From Agaricus subrufescens (taxonomy: Eukaryota; Basidiomycota; Agaricomycetes; Agaricales; Agaricaceae), in NCBI GenBank assembly GCA_029945375.1, contig CM057063.1:682001-746000 (forward strand): a stretch of DNA of 64,000 nucleotides, given 5' to 3'. The translations under genes and the position numbers were made by a program. Below, piece after piece: positions 1 through 12,980 of the stretch. The notes below the pieces were generated by a model. That model did no database searches and was not told the DNA's origin. It worked only from the letters and a program-made list of their open reading frames with translations. How positions within the stretch are numbered: position 1 is the first letter of the stretch; the number at the start of each line of letters is the position of its first letter.

Positions 1-2208
1 GCCTGGCACTAGGGTTAGTAACCAACAATGAAGTCCATATGATGGACTTGAAGCCCTGAAGGGGCATGCACCCAAGATTTCGCCTCAGCTCCAGTTCATA
101 CAACTACTAGCAGAGAACTTAAAAAATTATTTTTAAATGTTTTGATTTCTCGATCCGACTTCATAGTTGCCTTATTAGTCGTCGCCACGACCGATAATGA
201 ACGGGAGGCTAACCAGGGATATGGCTTTCCTGCAAGCTGACATCGTATCCTCCCTTCCTGATGGATTACATCGGGAGAGTAACGTACGCTTAGTATGAGA
301 TGGTTTACCAAGCTCTGGGTTTCTGACCCTCGCTCGCCGGATTTCCCTCGCCGGATATGTATAAACTATTTTTTTTGAAATTCCGGAGTTTGAAATTTGA
401 AACTGCCATGTGGACATGTTTACATCCCGCTGTGGTCCACAAAGCATAGCCTTTCTTCTCTGTAATTCTGTCTCCCATGACCTTTCGTCATTATGACTCA
501 TAGACAATATTTGGCAGCGGTCGGACTTGACAACTATATACTTGCACAGGTTTAGGCAGCAGTAATTTGACGGAACGATGGAAAGAAGTCCACTCCGTTC
601 CTCCGGAGTTATTTGATCCTGACTGCTAGGTTAAGCAAGTTGCAACTCCATAACACTGATTCGGACACGGTGTTAAGTCAATGCAATGCAAGTCAAAGAA
701 AAGCGGCCGGTGGCAGTTGAGACTTGAGCTCAGATTGGAGAGACAGCTGCCCCTAACCTAATATAAGCCACATAACACTGGACTTTAACGGGCCGGCGAT
801 GTGAAATCCTATGCATTGATGTCACTTTAGCTTTTGCACCGGCTCGGATTGATCAAAAGAATGATCGTTCTGATGCAATAACTCCATTTAAGACATACCG
901 ACGTCCTCGATAGACTACAACCGCCATTCTGTTGGATGGAAGCGAATAGGGACATTGACTCGGACGACAAGGCTGTCGATGGCTAAGTCAGCGATAAACT
1001 TCCGCAATCTGCTCCCATTTCTCTCGGCCAATCTGAAACACCGAGAAATGCGTGTTTCTTTTCTTTACAGGAGATCAAAATAACTTGTTAAGAATCAAGT
1101 ACCATTGTATGGGTACGGTGTAGCTACACGTACTACCAGGATCACGCCCAAGACAAGAGATACTTCCATTACAACCGCAGTCTTTCAAATTGACGATTAC
1201 CGTTAATGATGGATCTATTCAGCGAAACTTAGCTTGGCCCGAGTGAGGGAATAAACTTTACGTTTCATCAACTCAATCGAAAAAAAAACAATTGGCCGAC
1301 GCTTTGGATGGATTTGAGATGCCAGGCTGATTTAATAAGGGGAAAGAAGACACCCTCAAAGCGCATAAAAATCGCTCCAATGTGTTGGCTTTTGCCCTCG
1401 TGTACGTTCCATATACATCGACTCCACAAAAATTGCTTTGTTCCCAATGACTGGGCTATGAGCTAACGCAAACATTGTCGCAAGTTTTTATGTACAACTG
1501 CATCCGCCGCCCCAAATATAATTCACCTCCCACTTCACATTTATGGCATTAAGTACGTCACGCCGAAAATCATTCTAGTCCGCAAATTCAATGCTGAATA
1601 GATGTCACGGACATGCTTCCCGCTCTTCTGGGGCGGCTTTACATACTGGTTCCACGATGTACCGCGGCGACTTTCCGTTGAATAGCAGGTTCCAGAAAAT
1701 CAAGTAAGGGAAGAAAGATCATAGACTCAGGCGTGATTTGATGTCGGAGAACTCGAAGTGAATAGTTGTTGTTTGTGTGATAATACTTTCTTGCGTCCCG
1801 TGGACTGATCCCAATATCTGTGTACTGGTCTCTCGCACTCTGTCCACTGTAGTGAAAGCAAGCAGGTTGCTGGTGTCTGTGCCTGTTTTATGTGTCTGCT
1901 CAGAGCTTGGTCAAAGGGAGGAGATTGATCAGAGTAAAGCGACGTAGCTTGTTATTGAGGCGGTAACACAAAAGTACATATAAGTCGTTACAAGCTGGGT
2001 AAGAGAGAGCGAGAAAATAAAATAAGCGACAGCAAGTAATCAGGAAAGGATATTGAAAAACGAGGATAAAAGTACAGGATGAATACATTGTAATTTACCA
2101 GATGAGAGAGAGAGAAAGTACTTGATAGGTTTCGATATATAAAACACGCTCACCATTTGTATGATGTCCTTCAAAGAATAAATACCACGTTACCAGAGCC
2201 ACCGTTGA
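1..2208. other. Gene-poor flank
   Basis: No coding region is supported here. Open frames are short, carry no recognisable domain and cannot be joined by convincing splice sites. The stretch near 2100-2115 holds a short GA-rich run. The last few hundred bases are the 3' flank of the minus-strand transcription factor gene that ends at 2209. Confidence 0.5.
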
Positions 2209-4615
2209 TTATACCAACAAAATAGGTTCACGATTAGACATCAACATCTCCCTCCAAGCCACTTTCGATATCGAAGCACTCGGGCCGGCGCCCCGTTCCT
2301 TCCAAATCCTCTCCAAGATACTCGCAATATTCCACACATTCCCAACCTGGTCCTCAGCCTCGTCCAGTAGATATTCATGAATCAGCTTCCTATGCTTCAA
2401 ATCATCCGTCAATGCCCCAGTGATATAAAACCCAAACACCGTGCTCCTAATAACCGACTTATGAATCTTCTTATCTATATCTGTCGCAGGTTTTTTAGGA
2501 ATCCTTTTGATCCACCTCATTACCTCGTCCACGGTCGACCTGATTTGAACCACGTGGGGATAACCACCAGACACAACTGAGTGCAAATACAACATCGCCG
2601 ATGCTCGGAAGATGTTCGATGTAATATAACGAGAATAAGCGACGGGGTCGTTATTGAAATCGGATAAGGTTTTAACAGCGTGAGGATGTTTGGTTTCGAG
2701 TTCTCGCTCAATTTCAATAGAGCGTTGAACAAGATCTCTGACCGACAGTCGGCCACGCTCCTTTTGTTCCTTTTTCCATGTCGCCAAGGCATTTATCTCC
2801 GCTAAGGCCCAAACAACTTTATTCTCACATCCCATTGGGGACATCATAGAAGCCCTTTCTTCACCAGGATCTGACATTCTAGGACCACCTGAAGGAGATT
2901 AGTAATATATCCAGAGGGGGTAGAAGAAGACCTACCAAGCTCTTCAATGCCCGATTGTCGAGGTTTGAACAATCGCTTGATAAGGTCCATGAGAAGTGGT
3001 TTCCTCTTTATCGTCACACTAGCCAAAACCTCGAACCAAATCGCCGTTTTGACAATGAAAGCTTCCTTCTCCGAAAGCTTTCGCAATTCCTCAAGCCCAT
3101 CAGCATTACGGGACAAGCCTCTCATCCTGGCACGGGCGTATCCAGAAGCGATGGCCAGATAATGTGGCCATTGTCCCGAACCTCCATCGAAAAGGACAAC
3201 CGAAATAAGATTGAGAGCGGCCATAGCGTCCTCGCAGCTGATGATATCTTTATTTAATCCTCTCTCGATATCAAATAATGTGAGTCGAATATCGGGCGCT
3301 TGCAACACAGGTTCCGTACGAGGACGAGCAAAACGAAGATAATAGACACGCGAAAGGAGTGCCGCCGCTTGTTGTTCACAGGTTGGGTCAGAAATGATTT
3401 GCCGCCCGTCAGTAATCGTATTTACTAGGAGATCTCGCATGTAGGTGGTGCTGAGGAGATATTGCACTGTGACGACTTCGGTTTTATAAGAAAAGAGAAG
3501 AGGATAGAGATCGTGGGGCTGAACCAGGGCGTCTACAGATCGAGGGATTGAGTAGTGCCCATCAGAATTCGGGGATGACATGAATTCGTCACCACCACCA
3601 CCAATATCAACGTCATATAAAAGGGAATCGTTTTGCCCCTCTGATGGGAGGAATGATGCAAAGAATTGTTCGGACAAATTATAACTGGGTCCAAAAGTGC
3701 TCTGCACTGCGGAGGTACGATTGTCTTGTTGATAAGTTTGAGTTTGGTATTGGTCATGAGAGTAAGGGTGGTATCGACGTTGAGTTCGACGAGGGACTAG
3801 AGAAAGCAGAGACCAAAGCAGAGATCAGATGTTAACTTTACGCTGATTAGCAATATTTTAACAATATATCTCACATGGCTGGACTGTACCAAGGGAGGAC
3901 ATTAGGTTGGGAGAATAGCTTTCGAGGGATTGAGGAGACACCAACTGACTTTCGGCGGTGGAAGCTGGTTTTGATCTCGTTAGTTTTGTGGTCAAGAGGG
4001 TGGTACGGTGAAGAGTACACACGGCTTCCGCGTGGGTTGGGGCAACGATCATAGTTAGGGTGCCATTGCCCACGATGAGATAGATAATCACTAGAGAGAG
4101 AACAAGAAGGAGGGCTCGAAGGAGTAGGAGAGGAACCGATGTGATGTGGAGGGTATGAAGAAGAGACTGAACGACCCTGGACCACTTGGCGAGAGGTGGC
4201 GATTCCTTCAGTTTCACTCAGCTGGACAACATGACTTTTCTGTTAAGTTCATGATTTGCGTAGCGCATGAGTTGAACGGATGACAAATAGTCAAATCATC
4301 TTTGGTGACGCACAAGGGGAGGCCTAACGCACCTTTAACGAGTCAGAGCGTCTGACTTCGGTGCCAGTGTATTCAACCTGCGAGTGTGCGCAGGCAGTGC
4401 AGATAGCTTGATTATTAGGGGGTTCGTCGCATTCCTGAAAGGAAGGTAACAATACACTGAATACCACTGAGATCGATGGCTAACAAGGACGAATGGACCT
4501 CTCGGCAGAGTCTGCACGTCCAGCATCCGTGGACTGCATCGTATGCTTCTGGCGTGCTGGCTGTTTCGGAAGGTGTCGCAGGGGGAGACTCCGGAGTGGA
4601 GGGCATGCTAATCAT
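2209..4615 (-). CDS. Zn2Cys6-type transcription factor paralogue with a damaged zinc cluster
   Basis: Six exons can be joined: 4615-4499, 4434-4333, 4239-4023, 3964-3875, 3796-2936 and 2888-2209, giving about 688 residues with no internal stop. The fold is that of a fungal binuclear zinc-cluster regulator: an N-terminal cysteine cluster, a low-complexity linker, then a long helical regulatory domain. The whole protein is collinear with the paralogue at 10058-12508, including every intron position. The cluster runs C31-x2-C34-x6-C41-x9-C51-x2-C54-x6 and then Tyr61 where the paralogue has Cys (codon TAC at 4369-4371). The basic patch after the second cysteine is also lost: the paralogue reads CRIRRKKCDE and this copy CRLCREECDE. 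The regulatory domain stays well conserved, so the gene is probably expressed. DNA binding through this cluster is doubtful. Target genes are unknown. Confidence 0.8.
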
Positions 4616-5890
4616 GAGTAACAGGAAGAAGGATCAGGTAAAGGCAGACGTTATGGGCATTGTATACTGCTATCTGCGCCAAGATAAAATAATCTCTTCT
4701 CACATCCTTTCTGTTCAGTCGACATTCTGCCGCACATGGAAGAATACGGGCCCCCATCCAGTCGAAAGCCGCTAGAAGAGACGAGAGACGACGGTATACA
4801 TCAGCCACGACGGCAGCTACTTAATCCTTCAAGTTTAAACACTTATGAAATTGAAGCCACCCCATGTCCCAACCACCCCTCCTCCAGTCTTGGCCAAACT
4901 CAAAATATTCATCCAGAACCTTTTCCTCTGGGATCAAATCACTTATCGTTTCCTCCATTAGTGAGATGTTCAAGTACACCATCCATCCAACTTTATTCTT
5001 ACTGACTGCTTAATTCTCATCTTTAGCATGTTGCCTACGGAGAGCCCCCATTCCCTAAGTCTCAGAGGACTTCGGTGTGTTGCTTGGTGCCGATGCTCTT
5101 TGAAGGCTTTTGACATTACGGGTCAGGCGCCAGTGGATTTCTCATTCGCCCAACAGCGTAACTCGCTCGGCCCCACGATACCGGGGGGTGACTCGCAGGG
5201 CCATAATGATCTGATGGAGTCGGTATGTTGGGATTCGTGATGCCGTCCTGGCCCGCCTGTCATGAACTTCGCTCACAGTCATGGATAGTTCTTGTTCAGG
5301 AGACCAATCCCGTTTGACACACCCCACAGCAGCCCCTATCAAGCCGTTGTTAATCAGCCATCAACCTCATTTCCCAGAGCAAATAATTACCGGCCAATAT
5401 TAAACCATGCTCACAACCATCAGAGGAGGCTAGTCAGCCAGAAACCCGATGAAAGAGTTGTGTCGGTACGTGGTCATGGCAGAATACGAATATCATCTAA
5501 CAACCTTGGGCATGGCAGTACAAGCGTGCCCTTGACGTTGAGGCAGCTAATCCAATCAAGTACAGGCGAGGGTATCAGGGAGAAGCGCTTCCTATCATGA
5601 ATTTAGGTGAGGAAGTGACCCTAGCTTTTAGGTTTCTCCTGAGGATCTCACCTACACCCCATTAGCTCATTACCACTATGATGCACATGCAACAAGGATC
5701 CCCAACGTCCTGCCCTTACAATGCGAGATGGGTGAGGCACCGGGTTATGATCACCTACCTTTCCATCATGGCCGCCCGGATAGCCAGCTTGTCACAGCGG
5801 TTAGAGGTCAGGCAGACGCGAGTGAAGGAAAGTAGCGTCATGACTGGATTTGCTCAAACAGTGGGACCTGACCTTGATTTGATCTTCTAG
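4616..5890. other. Intergenic region with possible 5' exons of the NACHT gene
   Basis: This region separates the transcription factor start from the first clear NACHT exon. Plus-strand open stretches exist near 4736-5005, 5292-5600 and 5678-5890, but none shows a known domain. The first clear NACHT exon seems to begin at an acceptor (ctag ending at 5890), so the real start codon should lie upstream in this stretch. I could not identify it. Confidence 0.35.
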
Positions 5891-8183
5891 GACTTTCTCG
5901 CAATGAGTTTTTCAGAAACGCGCAAAATCTCGTAATTCAAAACCCTACAATAGTAGGGCAGTACACCCAGTTTCAAAGAGACTGTTCCGACCAAGGTAAG
6001 GCATTATAAGGGCTGTTAGGTTCAGATTGTCTCTGATCATCGACCACGTTGCCAGTGCTACTGTGGCTCGAGAAGTACGCCATGAAAGGTGTCGATTTCA
6101 ACTCATCCAAGCGCGATCCGCCCCCTCGCTGTCTCCCCGGTACTCGTGTATCCACCTTAGAAGCAGTTGACAATTGGCTTCGTAAATCTCATCCCAAAGA
6201 AGGCGTCCTCTGGGTGCGTGGAGCGGCTGGCGTTGGAAAATCTGCGATTGTGCAGACTCTTGTAGAGGACCTTGTCAGGAATAATCGTCTTTGTGGCCGC
6301 GTCTTCTTCTCAGGAGAAAACGATTGTGAAAGCGCTAACCACATTTTCCCCACCATTGCCTACCAGCTTGCCGTTGAGGACCCATCATACAAGAACTATG
6401 TTTTGCGCTTGATGCTTGAAAATCCTCAATCACTAGAGAAGACCGTGAAGGAGCAGTTCCGCATACTCATTTTTGAACCGTTTATCATCCATGGACTACG
6501 GGATGGACTCAATGACCTTGTCATTGCATTGGATGGTCTCGATAAATGTGGGGCCAAAAAAGCACAGGAGGATGGGCGTTTACGCGAGAGGTCCAGCGAA
6601 GATGTACAGTGTGAGATTGTACAGCTCATCATAAATCTCGTGTCGCAATACCCCTCTGCACCTCTTGTCTGGGTCATAGCCAGTCGACCAGAAGCATATC
6701 TCCAGAACGTTTTTTATGCCCAGGACATTCGGCGAAGGTTCTGGGAATCAGAGGTTATTATCGACTGCGAGGACGTTGAAAAGTTCCTCAGGAGCGAGTT
6801 TTCGCGAATCCGTAGAAAATACCCGGACCATATACATCGAGCTGCCATATGGCCCAGTGTCAAGGATTTTACCGCAATCACAAAGGCAGCGCTAGGGCTC
6901 TTCATCTTCGCTGAGGTGGTCATTCGCTGTGTTGATGATCCCCACGTCAAGAATCCGATCATGCAGCTGAAACTCGCCATGCTCTCGGTTAATAAAATGC
7001 CCTATCCTTCAGAGGACAGGAACCCACTTGCTATCCTTGATGCTACATATGACGAAGCGGTATCTGGAGTGCCCAGAAATGTGATCGAACCCGCCAGGGA
7101 TATCCTTGCCTGGTTAGCCTTCTTCGATCATCGAGATCCTAATGAAGAAACACCAGACTTCGCTCTTATATGCAACCTCTTGGACATCACAAAAGACGTT
7201 GCCATAACGGTCCTTCGTCATTTATATTCTGTTATCCGTCTTCCAGGAGTTGGGGATATCGATTCTTCCAGACCAACCTTCTATCACGCATCTTTTCGCG
7301 ACTATCTTGAAGATCCATCTCGGTCAGGTCACTTTTCGATTGAGAAGCATGAATCTGCCGAGAGACTACACCAGAGTTTGTTCCGGTTCGCTCAAGGCAA
7401 ATCTATATTCGGTGCGTGCGTGTGTTCGCTTTCGCTTCAATGCAAGTATGAATTGATAAGGGCTCTACAGAGCATGGACTATGTTGGCCGGGAAGTTATA
7501 CATGCGAAAGGCTCGAGGAGCACGTCAATGTTTTCCGAACTGCGCTCCTTCAATTTCCCCCGGAGCCTGTTTATTTTACCCGTCCTTCTTACAACGGGTC
7601 AAAGAAACTGCTGCGATCGGCGTTTGTTGCTTGCGATTTCGCCAAACTTGTCAAGGATACATTTTGGCACATCGATCGTCTGATCACCTCACCAGTATGC
7701 TTTCACATATACACTAATAGTGCTTTCATCACTGAACCAATGTTGCAGGAGTGTGTAACGAAGGTACTTGAACAACAACAGATTGTATCTTATGCGACAC
7801 TTGAGGAGCTGGCCATCGATGGTGACATGATCTACTTTTGCAAAATACAACCGCAGTACGGGTCCGGATCTTCTATGTTTCTCGTTTGTCTAGATGATCA
7901 GGTACGCATGACGGAAACCACTCGAATTGTCTTTTGGTGCTTATTATTCCCGCAGGAAGAAGACATGTACTTGGAAGATCTAAAACTTCGGCAAGTACGT
8001 CACGCACTCTGTGATTGGGCCGATAGGGAGGCTCGGCGTCATGTGCGGGTATGGGGACGCGAAAAATTCGAACGCTGCCTGGTATTTGCCAGTGCCGACA
8101 TTCCAGGGTGTCCTCAAACTTATGGCACGAACACTGAACAGGGCAGGCCTCAGACATACAATATCGCGTTTGTGGGGTTCTGA
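5891..8183 (+). CDS. NACHT-domain NTPase (fungal NLR-like), 5' end uncertain
   Basis: Visible exons are 5891-5995, 6056-7411, 7471-7694, 7749-7901 and 7956-8183. They join in frame for 688 codons. Near the N-terminus is a short segment ending QYTQFQRDCSDQ, then a PPPRCLPGTR motif, both of a kind seen ahead of NACHT domains in basidiomycete NLR-like proteins. The P-loop is GAAGVGKS (about 6229-6252). Further on are LVIALDGLDKC, a Walker B-like segment, and VWVIASRPE, a sensor-like segment. A helical region follows, with YHASFRDYL near its end, which is common in this family. No WD40, ankyrin or TPR repeats are visible after it, so the protein seems short for the family. Members are signalling NTPases that take part in fungal non-self recognition and programmed cell death; no specific role can be assigned. 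The gene sits between two paralogous regulators. Confidence 0.8.
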
Positions 8184-10057
8184 TTATTCTCACAGTAATG
8201 AGCGAATGACTACGTATATGATATAGAATGACTCATGCCTTCCTTTGCGATCATTGGGTATTTCGGAGCGCCCAGGTACAATACGCCAGGAGGTTGATCG
8301 GGTTTCCCGCCCTATCTCGACATTATCTTAGCCATTCATGTCTCAGGCCCAGTTTCTAGGACAACTGTAGACATAGATCATCAGTAGAAGGACGTTCTTC
8401 CCGAGCTCAAATCATTATTACTTCGGGCTACGAGGGAGCTGTTTCATTAACCATTCCATCATTTTTTCATTGTTCTGAAATGATCGGAATGTTCATTTCT
8501 GATAAATGTTTGGGGCTATTTTATCCGGAAATACTGTCCCCGGTGGTGATCTTTGAGAGTTCCTGTTAAATTATCTTTTCGATCAATGTTGAGGGTCTCG
8601 GCCAAGCGTATCATCCAAAAACAAAACAACAGCCAGAGTAATAATAATAAGAATCTGATTTGCTAGGAACTCCGACTTCGGACCCGTTGACTCCATCATT
8701 TCATCGATACTCTCACACAGAAACGTTCTTTAGGAAGAAGCCCTGGTATTGGGGCTCGGGAGTCGGAAGGGTTCGAGAGAGTTAGAGATGAAACAGCCCG
8801 ACTATGCCTCAGGTGGTCGAAACACCTTCGAATCGGTTCAACTGAGTCTTGTTCACGCCCCAGACTTTTAGCTGAAGGCTTGTATGAGCTCAAGTGGGAA
8901 GCTTGAAGGAGGGGTGGGGGTAGCGTACTATAATAGTCAGCCATTGGCAGCGCCACAACAATAATGATGGGAAGAAACTCAGTGATACATTAATAAGTAT
9001 TAATACAACCACAACCGATTTTATCATCGAGCTCCCGAGAAAGAGCAAACACCACGCTCGTATCATACCCGAAGTTTCACAATTGAGGGCACATCTACGT
9101 TTCACCATTTCAAAGAGCCAAACACGCAAAGAACAAAGAACTAGGCGAGGTGAGAGGGGAGAGAGAGAGGCTTAGTTTTATTAAAAACGTCAAAGAAACT
9201 TTATTCTAGTAAAAGCCCAAGTAACCAAAACAGCCTTTTTAAGCCCTCTCCCCCCATCATTCCCGTTTGTAATAGTCTTATCGTTAGTTTTCCGTTTCAA
9301 ATCAAAATCTTGTATATAGAGAAAAAGAAAACAATTTAACTCCGAAACAGTTCGATTGACGTCTAGTAGTATCCATCCCGGCCGCCTTTCATCATCATCA
9401 CTTAAAACACAAAGAATGAATCGCCGAAGAGAGTGTGTGGAGGAGAAGAAGCACTGGCAGCAGCAAATAGATAGAGTTATGTCAAAAGAGATTGGTCCGA
9501 TGAGCCGATAACAGGAACTTGGAGCCTTCGTTGTTTAAATTACTGATTGCCGCCACCTCCTTGATTGAACTTTAAGCCGTAAGATAATAATCCTAATAAC
9601 CACGTTTCGGAGCTAACAAACAAAAATCCACTGCTGTTCAGGCTCGATCCGGTCCTTGAGTTTAACATCTAACAAAAAAAATTTTTTTTTCGTAGTCAAA
9701 AAAACAAGACTCGTACAACATGAGCGTTAACGGAGAAGAGAACCAAATAATGTCCCTATCCACGAGAATACAAGAGTATAGGTACACTGCTAAAAGCGAT
9801 AATGAGAAACAAAAAGAAAAAAAAATTGAACGATCCAGGAATATTGAGGGTGGTATAATGGAGAGAAAACAACATAACCGGATGAATGTTTGATGAAGGA
9901 GAATTCCTGAGTGGTGAGCAAAAAACAGAGACAGAGAGAAAAAAGAAGTAGGTCATCAGTGAGACGTAACAAATATTGGAAAAAAAAAATGCTTTTTGAA
10001 AAAAAAAAAAAAGAGAAATCGCCATAAAACGATCTTTTGTACATCCCACACCACACC
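8184..10057. other. Intergenic region, AT-rich with homopolymer runs
   Basis: No gene is supported. The 9100-10050 part is AT-rich and contains several A/T runs (for example near 9670-9690 and 9985-10010) and purine-rich stretches. It is the 3' flank of both the NACHT gene and the second transcription factor gene, which converge here. Short minus-strand frames at 8696-9129 have no recognisable domain. Confidence 0.45.
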
Positions 10058-12508
10058 TCATACCAACAAAACCGGCTCACGATCAGCCATCAACATCTCC
10101 CTCCACCTCACCTGCGCCTTCGGTTCCTTTTTCCGCTCCTCCCAAATCTTCTCCAAAGTCTTCGCAATATTCTCAACATTCCCAACCTGCTCCCCAGCCT
10201 CATCCAACAAATACTCCTGTATCAAATGCCTATGCCTCTTATCATCCGTCAACGCCCCAGTGATATAAAACCCAAACACCGTGCTTCTAATAACCGACTT
10301 GTGAATCGTCCTATCATCCTCCGTCGTCGGTTTTTTCGGAATCCTTCTAATCCACCTCATAACCTCATCCACAGCCGACTTAATCTGAATCACATGCGGA
10401 TACCCTCCCGACACGACAGAATGCAAATACACCATCGCCGAAGCTCGAAAAATATTCGAAGTGATATACCGAGAATAAGCCACAGCATCATTCTCAAAGT
10501 CGGATAAAATTCTAATCGCCTGATGATACCTGACTTCCAGTTCTCGTTCGATTTCATTGGCCCGTCGAACGAGTTCCTTGATCGATAATTGACCTCTGTG
10601 TTTTTGATCTCTTTTCCATGCGGCTAAAGCGTTTATCTCTGCTAAAGCCCACACAACTTTATTCTCACATCCCATAGGGGTTATCATCGAGGCTTGTTCC
10701 TCATTAGGAGTCGGTATCCCAGAAGCACCTGCAACGATAGTTATAGCTGCAGTAACCAGAAAATAAAAACAAAAATAAACATACTAATTTCCTCGATTCG
10801 TGATTGTTGAGGCCTGAACAACTGCCTGACAGTATCCGCAAGCTGAACCCTCTCCCCCGTCGACACACTCGCCAAAACGTCAAACCAAATCGCAGTCTTG
10901 ACTATAAAAGCCTCCTTCTCCGAAAGCCTCCTCAACTCATCCAACCCATTCTGATGCAACCCCCTCATCCTAGTACGAACAAATTTCGCAGCAATGTTCA
11001 AGTAGTGCCGCCATTGTCCAGCACCTCCGTCAAAAAGGACGACAGAGATAAGATGAAGAGCGGCCATAGCATCTTCGGAATTAATCATCTCCTTATTCAA
11101 CTCTCTCTCGATATTGAGTAATTTAAGTCGAACATCAGGCTCCTCCAACACGAGTTCCGTGCGAGGACGAGCAAACCGGAGATAGAAGACATGTGACAGA
11201 AGCGCGGCGGCTAGTTGTTCACTAGTAGGATCGGACACAATTTGCTGTCCGTCAATAATCGTGTTGACGATGAGATCCCGTATGTAGGCAGTGCTGAGGA
11301 GATATTGTACGGTGACGACCTCTGTTTTATAACAGAAGAGAAGGGAGTGTAGATCAGTGGGTTGGTGTCTGACGTCTACGGATATGGGAACAGTGTGAGT
11401 CCCAGCAGCGTTCGCAGGTGCCATAAATTCCTCAACGGCGTTGATGCCGTCACCAAGATTGTATGCAGAAAAAGGATCAATTTGCACATCCGAGGGGAGC
11501 ATTGAAGTGAAGAATTGGTCGGTGAGATTGTAACTGGATCCGAAAGTGCTCTGCATTGCGGGGGTAGGGCGGTACGTTTGCGAATGAGTTTGAACTTGAT
11601 ATTGAACATGAGAATAAGGGTGGTATCGACGTTGATGATCAATTCGACGAACGACTAGAGAAAGCAGAAAGCAAAGCCAAAAGCAAGGGCCAAATGTTAA
11701 TTACTACATTAATTTACAATATTCAATAATACATCTCACATGGTTGGACTGTACTAGGGGAGGACGTAAGGTGGGGGGAATAGCCTTCAGTAGATTGAGG
11801 AGACGCGGATCGATGTTCGGAGGTGCTGGCTGATTTTGGTCGTGTCAGTCTGGTGGTCAAGACAAGATGCAAGGTACACACCACTTCCGCGCGGATACGA
11901 GGAATAATGATCATAGCCGTTGGTGTTCCAGCGACGAGACGGATAATCATTATTATTAGGGAGGGAGCGATGAGGGGGGGTTGGGGGACTAGAAGAGGAA
12001 CTAGAGTGGTACGGAGAAGAATCGGACTCGAGCGTCAACCGGAGTATGGCAGGCTGTTCGGAGGATCTTGCGCCCGATCCAGAATGTCCCTTGATCATGC
12101 CCTGTGAGGCGAGGAAATTCTTGATCTTGTCTCTGAGATGGACAACATTCTGATTCTCCTGCGGTGAGGGGCAAGTCAGTCCATGGGTGGGGGGATGCTG
12201 TAGGAGAAGTGAACGGACCCTCAGCCATTCGGGACGCTTGGCGCCGAAGCCCAGGCATTCAAGGCGGAGACGAACACAGGTCGAGCAGTGGCCCTGCTCG
12301 TTGGGTTGTTCGTCGCATTTCTGGAGAGAGATCAGGTCGTGTGGCGGGTGCGATAGTGACGCAAACGGCGAACCTTCCTGCGGATCCGGCAGGTATAGCA
12401 GCCCGACTTGGCGCGGACGGCGCCCTTTGCCTTGGGCGCTCCGCCGCGCTTGGTCGGGGGAGAGGCAGCGGCAGCGAGAGACGGGGGAGACTTTGGGACG
12501 GGGGGCAT
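10058..12508 (-). CDS. Zn2Cys6 transcription factor with intact zinc cluster
   Basis: This is the intact paralogue of the gene at 2209-4615, with the same exon layout. Starting at the ATG at 12508, the cluster is C37-x2-C40-x6-C47-x9-C57-x2-C60-x6-C67, the exact Zn2Cys6 spacing. An intron falls just before C47, between RIRRK and KCDEQ. Downstream are a Ser/Pro-rich linker and a large helical regulatory domain that includes MGCENKVVWALAEINAL near the C-terminus. The protein should be a nuclear, DNA-binding transcription activator or repressor of the fungal-specific class. Its targets cannot be inferred. An in-frame ATG further upstream (12622) would add about 38 residues; I prefer 12508 because the basic-Pro N-terminus is family-like. 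The long A-rich 3' flank is non-coding. Confidence 0.88.
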
Positions 12509-12980
12509 GTGGTCGGGAGGGGATGGGGGAACGGGAGTCAGGCCATGGAGGGAAGGATTTAAGTAGACTAGACTGTCGAGAACAAGCAGAGTGACAGAAC
12601 ATATCCAGCCCGCTGCTGTCACGGGCGAGCGTGACTGATGGTGCAGTCACGGGGTGGCCGGGGTCCGCGCAGAGGATCCCCGAGCCATGGGCGTGAAGGA
12701 CGAGCCAGTTCCCCAGCGTCCCCGGCCCTGCAGTGGCTAATCCTTTTCGGGCCACTCCCCCTTTCCCCCGCGTTCAGCGGCTCTCTACTCTCCGTCGATC
12801 TTTCTCGCTCTTGCCAAATCGTCCCTCGAGTTTATTTATGCCTCCCCCCAGCCACACAGCGGCCCCATACGTTTTCCGACCGAGCGCTCAAACACCACTC
12901 TTCCGAAAGAACCGTAAATGAGTTTAACGAATAAAGAAAACAATCGTCTGCTGTTCTGTAAAGAAACCGTCCGATCCAAT
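12509..12980. promoter_or_regulatory. Upstream region of the intact Zn2Cys6 gene
   Basis: These 472 bp lie between the start of the transcription factor gene and the 3' end of the PH-domain gene, both on the minus strand. The segment is GC-rich near the transcription factor start and becomes AT-richer toward the PH gene. A CATAAATAAA stretch on the minus strand (12831-12840) could be a TATA-like element, but it lies about 320 bp from the ATG. No coding region is supported. Confidence 0.35.

Noticed and set aside
8696..9129. Overlapping minus-strand frames of 79 and 86 codons
   Set aside because: No domain, no signal peptide of convincing form, no splice structure and no paralogue in the window.
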